Source: SURF-32 sp964648365 (GTDB taxonomy: Bacteria > Planctomycetota > Phycisphaerae > UBA1845). Taken from it: DNA of 15,252 bases. The notes beneath the pieces were generated by a model that worked only from the letters and a program-made list of their open reading frames with translations, did not search any database and was not told the origin of the DNA. Position numbers and translations under genes: made by a program. The DNA lies in the NCBI GenBank assembly GCA_964648365.1, contig CAZYLK010000156.1, forward strand, positions 1-15,252, read 5' to 3'. Shown piece by piece: positions 7,053 through 14,521 of this stretch; position 1 is the first letter of the stretch; every line of letters begins with the position of its first letter.

Positions 7053-7221
7053 GAACTCCGCCAGCGTCCCGCGTTGCTCGGCCGAGGTCGGTTTGCTGCG
7101 CCGGGCGGGCCGCCACCGATCAACCGCAGCCGCATGCCCGCATCGTTTGGCTCCGTGTCCGACCCCAGAATCAGTTCCGGACCGACGTCGCGCCCGCGAG
7201 TAAGCCTTCGGCGGACAGCGT

Positions 7222-7887
7222 TTATGGCTGCGACGAAGCTACGCGCACGTCGCTTTCCGCCGGGCGCTCGGCCGAGTGCGAGACGGGGCCGCGCCACACG
7301 CGCACGTCGGTCAGCTCCACCGCGACATCGACCTTGTCGAGGTTGCGCAACCCGCGCGAGACGTAGAACCCTTCGCTCAGCCGCCGGGTGTTACCTGGCT
7401 GGAGCGGGCCGCGCCAGTCGTCGTCGGCCGCGATGGGTGTGGCCGCCCAGACGTTCCGCTCGGCCAGCACGTGGCCGTCGGGCGACAGCAGCACCACGCG
7501 CATCGACAGCATCGAGACGATCCGGTCGCCGGAATTGGTGATTTCGATCGACGGGCGAACCCAGCCGTTGGCGTCAACGTCCGTCAGGCGGGCGGCGACC
7601 TGGAGGCTGGGCGCGTAGTCGGCCCGACGCTCATCGTTCAGCGCGTCGCCAATCGCCGGAGGCAGCGACTCGACGAGTTCCGGCAGCGATTCCAACGCCG
7701 TGTGGACGAACCCGAGCACGTCGTCGCTTTTACGGTCGATCATGCCCAGACCACTCTTGGCCAGGATGGTGACGCTGGCAATCAGCGCGATCAGCGTGGC
7801 ACTGCCGCCCCAGGCCAGGGCGGAGAAAAAAGAGTGTCGGCGGATGGGCGCTGCGTAGGGTGCATTCTGCGGCTGACGGGTGAACAT
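7222..7887 (-). CDS. Small single-pass membrane protein, FxLYD-like extracytoplasmic domain
   Basis: No clear named family. The 221-aa product has a basic N-terminal tail (1-20), one membrane helix at about 22-43 (ALAWGGSATLIALIASVTIL), a helical spacer (about 50-90), and a beta-rich domain at about 94-199 containing VRPSIEITNSGDR and LSPDGHVLAERNVW. This pattern resembles FxLYD/DUF3426-type domains that decorate membrane-anchored proteins. The ATG at 7887 is chosen over the GTG at 7911 because GGAG lies 9 nt before it. A CATAAT box (7917-7922 on the complement) could serve as -10 with a leader of about 23 nt, although no good -35 is present. It lies 216 bp downstream of the ankyrin gene on the same strand, and convergent to PEP-CTERM copy 2. 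The 7888-8103 gap holds nothing else I recognise. Confidence 0.7.
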   Translation of the reverse strand: MFTRQPQNAPYAAPIRRHSFFSALAWGGSATLIALIASVTILAKSGLGMIDRKSDDVLGFVHTALESLPELVESLPPAIGDALNDERRADYAPSLQVAARLTDVDANGWVRPSIEITNSGDRIVSMLSMRVVLLSPDGHVLAERNVWAATPIAADDDWRGPLQPGNTRRLSEGFYVSRGLRNLDKVDVAVELTDVRVWRGPVSHSAERPAESDVRVASSQP

Positions 7888-8103
7888 CGCGAGGGCTCCA
7901 CTCTTGGGCACGGTTCATTATGGGGCCAGACACGGCCGGCAAGAGGGATTCGCGGGCGGGGGTCGGATATTTGACGTTTGTCGCGGCGCCCTTTCCGCGG
8001 TTCAGGTCGACGGGAAGCACCCTGGTTGCGCGGCGCCAGCGGCGGCCACTCCACCCGCTGTCAACTACGCCCGCCGGCGACAGGAACCGGTCGAGTGGCC
8101 ATT

Positions 8104-11100
8104 TCAGCGCGACCCTTTCCCCCGCAGGAGTCGCCGGATGCGCTCGTACTGTGCTTCGGTCCACCGCGCTCCGCCGTAACCGCCCATTGTCGGCGAATAC
8201 TCTGACGGCAGGTGGCGAAGTGCTCGCTGCCCACGGCGGTCGGTGATTTTCACGTCCGCTCCCAGCTCTACGAGCGTGACGATCGCGTCGGCCCGCTGTG
8301 CGACGACGGCGAGGATCAAGGCCGTCTGCCCGCCGACGTCCTGGACGTTCAGGTTTGCTCCGTGTTGGGCCAGCAGCTTCAGCGCGTCTGGATTGTTGCG
8401 CAGGGCCGCGTGCATCGCGACCGTACGCGTTCCCTGGTCGGCAGCGTTCGGGTTCGCTCCGGCCTCAAGGAGCAACGCAGCGATCGTCAGGTCGGTGTGA
8501 CCAATCGCATGCATGAGGGCCGTCGTTCGGGACTCATCGACAGCATCGATGTCCGCACCGGCTTCAAGAAGCACGCGAACAGCGTCAGCGCGGCCGTGCC
8601 GCGTTGCGAGCGAGAGCGCGGGCTCCTTGGCGCCGGGTGTGCTCGGATCTGCGCCGAGCTCCAGCAGGAGCCTCACCAGCTCCACTCGTTCCGGCTCGGC
8701 GCCAGCCAGAGCATGTGACAGGGGAGCGCGGCCAAAGTCATCGATGACATTCGGATCGGCGCCGGCCTCGGCAAGCGTGCGGACGATCGCGCCGCTTATC
8801 GCTTGCGTAACCGCATGGGCAAGTGCGTTGTTGCCGTACTCATCGAGGGCATCGGCACGGAGCCCCGCGTCAAGAAGGCGTCTCACCAGATCGAGGTTGC
8901 CGCGCCGGGCAGCATACATCAGCGCCGTCTGATCGAACGGTCCTGTCAGGAACGGGTCCGCGCCGGCTCCAAGGAGCACATTAACCGTCGAGGTGTGGCC
9001 ATTGCGAACGGCCCAGAGAACGGGCGTGGAGCCGACCGGGGCCGCGCCGGGGACTCTGACGGGCTTGCTCATCACGTGAGGCTGCGCGTTCGCGAAGTAA
9101 TACTCGAACCCACCTGCGTCGCCCAGCGAGCGGCGGTTGAGGGGTGCGTCCTGTTCGATCAGGAAGGCAAGAAGGCTATCATGCCCCTTTTGGGCGGCCT
9201 CACCGACGGCCGCGGCCAACGCATCAGTCTTGCGACTGCCGTCTGGAGCCAACCCAACGAAATAACGTATCGCGGCAAGCTTACCGGATCGCCCAGCGGC
9301 CGGTATAGCGGACTGGGGCGTCGCGCTGCCGGCCAGCACGTCCGCACCGGCATCCACCAGCAGCGCCAGTCGATCCACATCCTCGACGGGGCTTGCGACG
9401 GCGTGGCTCAATGCCGTCGCGCCGGACGCATCGCGAGCGTTCACGTCAGCGCCCGCCGCGATCAACATCGCCATCACCCGCACCGCGTCGTCACGCCGAC
9501 GGGCAGCCTGAATCAGCGCCGTTGTACCATCATTCGCACGGGCGTCGACGCTGGCAGCGCCGTCCAGAAGGCACTGGACCAGCTCGACGGGCCCGGACCC
9601 ACTGGCGAAATGCAACGGCGGCTGCCCGTCGCGGTATGGCGTATCGGGATGCACGCCACGCTTGAGTAAGAGTTGCACCAGCGAGATGTTTCCACTCCGC
9701 AGCGTCAGCTCCCACGTTCGTAACACCAGCTTCGCGGGTGGTTCCGGCGCGTATCGCACCCATAGCCACTCGATGATGTCGCCATGTCCGCGATTGACGG
9801 CGGGCATGATGGCGTTCATCGCTTGATCCACGCGCTCATCGTCCGGGATCGCCACAAACAACAGCTTGAACACGTCGAGCTTGCCCGCCTGAGCGGCAGC
9901 ATAGAGTGCGGGAGATCTCCCCGTGGCGGGGTCGACCGGTGAGGCGCCCGCTTCGAGGAGTATGGCGACCTTCTGTGCCCCGTCGGACTTGTCGCACGCG
10001 AGCTGCAGCGCATTGCGGCGCCGCGCGTCGATGGCATTCGGATCCCCGCCGGCCTGGAGCAGCCGTCGGAGCACCTCGGCGCTGCCTCGGCCGTCGATGC
10101 GGGCTGCGAGCAGCACCGGCGTGTCGCCGGAGGGCGTGGCACGATTCGCACTCGCACCGTGACGCAGCAGCCACTCGATGCAAGTCAACCTATCTGCGTG
10201 CGACTCGACTGCCACCATCAGAGCGGATCGGCCGTGCCGGTCCGGCAGGTCCATCGAAACGCCCGCCTCGGACAGCACCTCCAGCACGGCCTCGGAGTTG
10301 CCGCGACAGAATCGCACCGCGGCGGTAACGGGTGAATCTACGGACTCCGCTGCCTCCAGGTTGGCCCCATGTTCCAACAGCCATCGAATCATCTCCGCCC
10401 GCCCTGCACGAGCCGCTACGATCAGCGGTGTGTTGCCACCCGCTGTAGGTGTGTCGATCGACGCGCCGGCCTCCAGCAGCCGTTGAAACGCCTCGACGTG
10501 CCCGTTTTCGGCGGCGTGGTGCAGCGCCATCTTGCCGTTCAGGTCGGTATCCGCCCAGCGGGCACCGGCATCCAGCAGCCGTCCGACGTGTTCTTTCGAT
10601 CCTGATCGCGCCGCGTACATCAGCGGCGTCTGATCGAATGAGGCCCGCGCGTTGACGTCCGCGCCGTTGGCGATCAGCGAAGCGATGTCGGCGTCCCGTG
10701 CGGATAATGCCGCATGCAGCAGCGTCATGCCGCTGTCATCCCGTTCGTTGACGTCGGGCGACAGCGTCATCAGGTACTTGAGAATCTCCCGCCGCTCGTT
10801 GCGGGCCGCGAATGCCAGCACGGTTTCCCCGTCGCTGCTCCGCGTGTCGAGCCGCGCACCGGCTTCGACCAGAATCTTCACCCGCTCGAGATCAAGAACG
10901 GCGGCCACCTTCATCAGCGGTGTCATGCCGAGGTTGTTGAGCGTTTCAAGGTTTGCGCCGGCGCGGGCAAGGAAGCGGGTGACGTCGGCATTCGGCTGTT
11001 CGGCGGCCATCGCAACGGCGGTGAAGCCGCGCTGGTCGCGCGCTTCAAGTTCGGCGCCGGCTTCGACCAGCAGGCGAACCAGTTCCACGGGGCTTTGCCC

Positions 11101-11406
11101 ATACTTTACGGCGAGCATCAGCGGCGTGGCGCCATCCCGTGTCCGTGCATTGACGTCGGCGCCGCCGGCAAGCTCCCGCCGGACGCCCTCGACATCGCGC
11201 TTGAGCACCATGTTGTGCAGCACCGTCCAGGGGCCGCAGGGGACGGGTTTGACGGAAGGATCGACCCGCCCCTGTTCATCCGGCTGCGGCGGGCGCGTCA
11301 TCTGGGCGATCGTGGGAAGCGTCGTCGCAACGGCAACGATGACGCTGACCGCCAGAACGTGCCGATTGACGCTTGTCCTCGACGGGGATCCCGTTCGTGC
11401 CGTCAT
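8104..11406 (-). CDS. Very large exported ankyrin-repeat protein (~30 repeats)
   Basis: The product has 1100 aa. It has an N-terminal hydrophobic signal or anchor (about 17-35, HVLAVSVIVAVATTLPTIAQ), then nearly the whole chain is ankyrin repeats. I count about 29 recognisable TPLMxAA...LLxAGADxNA units plus a C-terminal cap. The solenoid is irregular in three places: about repeats 14-16 (around VAIPDDERVDQAMNAI), repeats 20-21 (LAPDGSRKTDALAAAV), and an insertion before repeat 22 (FEYYFANAQPHVMSKPV). No enzymatic domain is visible, so the likely role is protein binding in the periplasm or at the surface. The ATG at 11406 is chosen because GGAGGTGA sits 2 nt upstream, although an in-frame ATG at 11418 exists. 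It lies 57 bp after the CstA gene, yet a TATAAT in that gap suggests its own promoter. Confidence 0.9.
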   Translation of the reverse strand: MTARTGSPSRTSVNRHVLAVSVIVAVATTLPTIAQMTRPPQPDEQGRVDPSVKPVPCGPWTVLHNMVLKRDVEGVRRELAGGADVNARTRDGATPLMLAVKYGQSPVELVRLLVEAGAELEARDQRGFTAVAMAAEQPNADVTRFLARAGANLETLNNLGMTPLMKVAAVLDLERVKILVEAGARLDTRSSDGETVLAFAARNERREILKYLMTLSPDVNERDDSGMTLLHAALSARDADIASLIANGADVNARASFDQTPLMYAARSGSKEHVGRLLDAGARWADTDLNGKMALHHAAENGHVEAFQRLLEAGASIDTPTAGGNTPLIVAARAGRAEMIRWLLEHGANLEAAESVDSPVTAAVRFCRGNSEAVLEVLSEAGVSMDLPDRHGRSALMVAVESHADRLTCIEWLLRHGASANRATPSGDTPVLLAARIDGRGSAEVLRRLLQAGGDPNAIDARRRNALQLACDKSDGAQKVAILLEAGASPVDPATGRSPALYAAAQAGKLDVFKLLFVAIPDDERVDQAMNAIMPAVNRGHGDIIEWLWVRYAPEPPAKLVLRTWELTLRSGNISLVQLLLKRGVHPDTPYRDGQPPLHFASGSGPVELVQCLLDGAASVDARANDGTTALIQAARRRDDAVRVMAMLIAAGADVNARDASGATALSHAVASPVEDVDRLALLVDAGADVLAGSATPQSAIPAAGRSGKLAAIRYFVGLAPDGSRKTDALAAAVGEAAQKGHDSLLAFLIEQDAPLNRRSLGDAGGFEYYFANAQPHVMSKPVRVPGAAPVGSTPVLWAVRNGHTSTVNVLLGAGADPFLTGPFDQTALMYAARRGNLDLVRRLLDAGLRADALDEYGNNALAHAVTQAISGAIVRTLAEAGADPNVIDDFGRAPLSHALAGAEPERVELVRLLLELGADPSTPGAKEPALSLATRHGRADAVRVLLEAGADIDAVDESRTTALMHAIGHTDLTIAALLLEAGANPNAADQGTRTVAMHAALRNNPDALKLLAQHGANLNVQDVGGQTALILAVVAQRADAIVTLVELGADVKITDRRGQRALRHLPSEYSPTMGGYGGARWTEAQYERIRRLLRGKGSR

Positions 11407-11408
11407 GC

Positions 11409-11428
11409 TCACCTCCATCTGGATTATA
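11409..11428 (-). promoter_or_regulatory. TATAAT box and near-perfect Shine-Dalgarno of the ankyrin gene
   Basis: On the complement, TATAAT (11423-11428) is a perfect -10 hexamer. GGAGGTGA (11409-11416), a full 8-nt match to the usual 16S anti-SD, follows at once and is 2 nt from the ATG at 11406. A -35 is weak (GTTACC at a 17-bp spacer). The predicted transcript start falls on or just before the ribosome binding site, so the leader would be about 10 nt or the message could be leaderless from the in-frame ATG at 11418. Confidence 0.5.
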
Positions 11429-11463
11429 GCGGCACAGAGCATACCGGTAACGGACCGGCCGGG

Positions 11464-13431
11464 TCAGCCCGCCGTTGCGTCGATCGGCGCCGCCCGCCCC
11501 GGCAGCCTCACATCCGTCCCGCACTCCGGACATGCGCCGGAGGCGTTCCCGTGGAGGTTGTAGCCACAGTCCGCGCAGAAGCCGTCCAATGGGAGCAGCG
11601 CCGGGGGCGCCACCCCGCGGGCGCGACCCCACATCAGCAGCCCTTCCGCCACCATCCAAACCTGCAGCAGCAGCGTGGCCGCGCCGATGCCGACCAGGAT
11701 CCACTGACGTGATGCCAACCAGCCGCTTTCGCCGAAGAGCTGCACGATCAACACCCAGGCGGGCAGCACGATCATCAGCAGCATGGGTATGACCAGAAAC
11801 CACACCGGCTTGCGATGGCGGATCAGGTAGAAGGCGATGACCATGAATGAGAGGCCCGCCAGAAGCTGATTGGTCGCGCCGAACACGGGCCACAGGATCA
11901 GCCCGCCGCTGCCGGGGCCGTTGGGGCCGGCGATCATGGCAATGCCGCCACCGGTCAGCACGGCGATCGCAGTGGCGGCGTAGCGATTCGTCAGCGGCTT
12001 CGCCCCCACGGCATCGGCCAGCTCGGTGACGACGTAGCGTTGCAGGCGTGTGGCGGTATCCAGCGTGGTGGCCGCGAACGACGCGACCAGCACGGCCATG
12101 ATGCCGATGCCGAACGTGATAGGAATGCTTACCGCCGCCAGCATGTTCGCCCCGCCCTCGACGAAGCCGCCGATCATCTCCGGCAGGCGCATCTTTGCCC
12201 ACGACCCCGCGCCGTAATACTTGCTCCACGCCTCCGCGCCGGTCACGGCCACGCCGTCGTGCATCGTCGCCACGTAGCGGCCGATGCCTGCGTCGTAGTC
12301 GTACACGCCTTTGCCCAACCCCGCGGTGCAGGCCAGGATCACCACGACCGCCAGCCCCCCCTCCAGCAGCATGGCGCCGTAGCCGACCAACTTCGCGTCC
12401 GGCTCGCTGCGGATCTGCTTGCTCGACGTGCCGCTGGAGACCAGACAGTGAAAGCCGCTCACGGCGCCGCAGGCGATGGTGATGAACAGGAAGGGAATGA
12501 TGGGCGGCGCGTCGGACGGCGGTGAGGCGTTGACGGCCGGCGCGACAAACTCGATGCCCCCCCCCGTTACGGTCGCGGCCACCAATCCGGCGAACAGCAG
12601 CCCCAGCGCCAGCGTCAGCTCATGACTGTTGATGAAATCGCGCGGCTGCAACAGCGTCCACACCGGCAGCACCGAGGCGACGAAGCAGTAGACCAACAGA
12701 ATCACCGTCCAGATGACGATGGCGTTCCAGTACGGCGAGTGCCCCGCGGCTGCCGCGGCCGCGCCCGTCGCCCCGATCCCCCAGCCGAGCGCGGTCAGGT
12801 CGATCGGCAGGTAGTATGCGCCGACCCCAATAGACGCATACATCAGCGCCAATGCGATCAGCGACGGGACGAGTAGATGGCCTTTGCGTTTGTAGACCCA
12901 GATGCCGATGGCCACCGCCATGGGAAGCTCGCACCATATCGGCAATACGCTGACCGGATAGACCGCGAAGATCACCGCGATGACCAGCCCGAAGATCCCG
13001 ATCACGACGGTCAACGCCATGAACAGGATGGCCAGGAAGAGCAGCCGCGCCCGCCGGTTGATCATCCGCCCCGCGACTTCGCCCACCGTCTGGCCGCGGC
13101 TGCGCAGGCTGACCACCAGCGCGCCGAAGTCATGAACCGCTCCGATGAAGATCGACCCCACCAGCACCCAGACCAGCGCCGGCAGCCACCCCCAAAAAAC
13201 CGCGATGGCCGGCCCCACGATCGGCCCCGTGCCGGCGATGCTGGTGAAGTGATGGCCGAAGACGACCTCCTTCGGCGTGGGGACGTAGTCGCAACCGTCG
13301 TTGATCTGCACGCTCGGCACGGCGGCGTTGGGATCGAGGTTGAAAATCTTCCGCCCCAGCCAGCGGCCGTACGTGTGGTAAGCGAGCAGGTACGCGACGA
13401 ACGTACCGATGGCGATCAGCAGGGTGCTCAT
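11464..13431 (-). CDS. cstA: CstA-family transporter with C-terminal zinc ribbon
   Basis: Carbon starvation A family: inner-membrane transporters whose E. coli members (CstA, BtsT) take up peptides or pyruvate with protons. It has 655 aa from the ATG at 13431, which has GGAG 9 nt upstream; the in-frame GTG at 13446 overlaps that site and is rejected. The family signature FGHHFTSIAGTGPI lies at 58-71. HDFGALVVSLRSRGQTVGEVAG and SGFHCLVSSGTSSKQI follow, with many hydrophobic helices throughout. The last 40 residues form a cytoplasmic-type zinc ribbon, C619-x2-C622-GYNLHG...C634-x2-C637, a form I recall in many planctomycete proteins but not in enterobacterial CstA. It is first in the minus-strand block, 57 bp before the ankyrin gene, and divergent from the Cys-rich gene. 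A run of nine G (12557-12565 on the plus strand as C) falls within the coding region. The transported substrate cannot be told. Confidence 0.9.
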   Translation of the reverse strand: MSTLLIAIGTFVAYLLAYHTYGRWLGRKIFNLDPNAAVPSVQINDGCDYVPTPKEVVFGHHFTSIAGTGPIVGPAIAVFWGWLPALVWVLVGSIFIGAVHDFGALVVSLRSRGQTVGEVAGRMINRRARLLFLAILFMALTVVIGIFGLVIAVIFAVYPVSVLPIWCELPMAVAIGIWVYKRKGHLLVPSLIALALMYASIGVGAYYLPIDLTALGWGIGATGAAAAAAGHSPYWNAIVIWTVILLVYCFVASVLPVWTLLQPRDFINSHELTLALGLLFAGLVAATVTGGGIEFVAPAVNASPPSDAPPIIPFLFITIACGAVSGFHCLVSSGTSSKQIRSEPDAKLVGYGAMLLEGGLAVVVILACTAGLGKGVYDYDAGIGRYVATMHDGVAVTGAEAWSKYYGAGSWAKMRLPEMIGGFVEGGANMLAAVSIPITFGIGIMAVLVASFAATTLDTATRLQRYVVTELADAVGAKPLTNRYAATAIAVLTGGGIAMIAGPNGPGSGGLILWPVFGATNQLLAGLSFMVIAFYLIRHRKPVWFLVIPMLLMIVLPAWVLIVQLFGESGWLASRQWILVGIGAATLLLQVWMVAEGLLMWGRARGVAPPALLPLDGFCADCGYNLHGNASGACPECGTDVRLPGRAAPIDATAG

Positions 13432-13458
13432 GGGCGATAACTCCACGCGGCGGCAACT

Positions 13459-13488
13459 ATGTTAGTGGATCGCGCGAACGGTGTGCAA
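13459..13488 (-). promoter_or_regulatory. Weak candidate promoter of the cstA-like gene
   Basis: On the complement TTGCAC (13483-13488), an 18-bp spacer and TAACAT (13459-13464) give a modest match (3/6 and 4/6) about 28 nt before the start codon at 13431. Two direct copies of ATCGCGC (13469-13475 and 13488-13494), 19 bp apart, overlap it and could be a binding site. Both are short and may be chance in GC-rich DNA. Confidence 0.25.
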
Positions 13489-13599
13489 TCGCGCTTGAAT
13501 CGCAGCGGCCGATTCCCTAGCCTCAGAGAGGTTGCTGCCGCATCGGCGGCGCGGGTCGGAAGCGATTTTCGCCACGTTCCATAATCAGGAGACGAGAGG

Positions 13600-14208
13600 A
13601 TGAAGAAGGGACTGCTGAGCACACTGGCCGTGGCGATCGCAATGGGCGTCATCGCCGCCGCCCCGGCAGGTTTGGATCAGGTTTCACCGCAGGCGCCAGC
13701 CATCGCCGCGTCGCCGGCGGCGCCCGCCGACCATGCGTTCGGCCCGGACGCGGCAGGGGCGGACGGGCTGTGCTACTGCGGCACGCGCAGCGACGGCCGC
13801 GGCGGCTGCGGCGACGTCAACGACGGCTCCTGCGACAACCCCGCCTGCCAGACGGACGACGACTGCGATCCGGGCCGGTTCTGCGCCATCAATACGTGTT
13901 GCCCCAACAAGCCGAACGTCTGTATCGGCATCTGCCCGGAGGGTCCGGCCTGCTCCAACCCGGGCGACTGCGACACCGGGTTTCAGGAGTGCCGGTCGTT
14001 CCAGTCCTCCTGCCGCTATCAGGACAAGAAGGTGAAAGCGAAGGGCGGCTGCCGGGCGTGTCCCGAGCCGCAACCGTGCGGTTACGATTCCGGCGTGCAG
14101 TGCGACGACGTGCGCTCCTGCAACAAGAAGCTGAAGACGGAGCAGCCCTGCCCGGACGGCCGGCCGGGATTCTGCAAGATCAAGCGGAAGCGCTGCGACT
14201 GCGCGTGA
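13600..14208 (+). CDS. Secreted cysteine-rich protein (24 Cys)
   Basis: A 202-aa protein with a clear signal peptide (MKKGLLSTLAVAIAMGVIAAAPA, about 1-23), an Ala/Pro-rich spacer (24-55), and then a chain holding all 24 cysteines, the first at C58. The even number and spacing suggest up to 12 disulfides in an oxidising compartment. Local patterns such as DDDCDPGRFCAINTCC and GDCDTGFQEC look like the C-x-D-x-D-C-x2-G-x2-C units of disulfide-rich secreted proteins in myxobacteria and planctomycetes. There is no PEP-CTERM tail and no catalytic motif. The C-terminal third is Lys-rich (KKVKAKGGC, NKKLKTEQPC, KIKRKRCDCA), so the mature C-terminus is basic. The ATG at 13600 is preceded by AGGAGACGAGAGG. 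It is divergent from the cstA-like gene. Function unknown; I do not recognise a named family. Confidence 0.8.
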   Translation: MKKGLLSTLAVAIAMGVIAAAPAGLDQVSPQAPAIAASPAAPADHAFGPDAAGADGLCYCGTRSDGRGGCGDVNDGSCDNPACQTDDDCDPGRFCAINTCCPNKPNVCIGICPEGPACSNPGDCDTGFQECRSFQSSCRYQDKKVKAKGGCRACPEPQPCGYDSGVQCDDVRSCNKKLKTEQPCPDGRPGFCKIKRKRCDCA

Positions 14209-14256
14209 TGTTGCGGCGGATGGCGTGCGTGACAGACCCGGCGGGCACGCTCGGAC

Positions 14257-14377
14257 GTGGCACGGCCATCCTGGCCGTGATTCGGAGGGTGGCAGGCCCC
14301 TGCCTCTGTCGTGAATCGGTTTCCGTCCAGGCAAGCCAAATACCGAGTCGCAATCACGGGCAAGATGCCCGTGCCAC
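14257..14377. repeat. REP/BIME-like double-hairpin element (HGQDARAT-type)
   Basis: Two 26-nt arms, 14257-14282 and 14352-14377, are inverted copies of each other (23 of 26 match). Each is itself a perfect 7-bp hairpin with a 5-nt loop: CACGGCCATCCTGGCCGTG (14261-14279) and CACGGGCAAGATGCCCGTG (14355-14373). The arms differ at paired stem positions, so pairing is kept in both. A third small stem, GGCAGG-CC-CCTGCC, lies at 14291-14304. A chance plus-strand translation of the right arm reads NHGQDARAT and of the left arm GTAILAV, strings I recall from many planctomycete and verrucomicrobial gene predictions. It lies 48 bp after the Cys-rich gene and may also act as its transcript end. No transposase is nearby. 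Confidence 0.85.
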
Positions 14378-14398
14378 GCGCGCCGCCAACGGCTTGAT

Positions 14399-14468
14399 AG
14401 CCCCGCGGATTGCGTCACGCACGCCGGCGCGCGCGGCGTGCCGCCTCCGGTTGCGGCGTGACGGGGCT
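14399..14468. other. Structured intergenic segment upstream of the lipid kinase
   Basis: Nested inverted repeats: AGCCCC (14399-14404) pairs with GGGGCT (14463-14468), GTCACGC (14414-14420) with GCGTGAC (14456-14462), and inside these ACGCCG (14421-14426) with CGGCGT (14434-14439). The two outer stems are contiguous on the 3' side and separated by a 9-nt bulge on the 5' side. No T-tract follows, so it is not an obvious terminator. It ends 53 bp before the ATG at 14522. The very high GC raises the chance of accidental pairing. Confidence 0.4.
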
Positions 14469-14521
14469 TGCTCTATCGTCGGGCCGGGTCGGGTTCCGGT
14501 GCGGATCCACCCCATGCCTGC

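Noticed and set aside
10652..11712. Plus-strand open frames of 303 and 332 codons opposite the ankyrin gene
   Set aside because: They are the complement of ankyrin repeats, with repetitive Ser/Arg/Ala-rich translation and no conserved motif; they also run through the start of the real gene.
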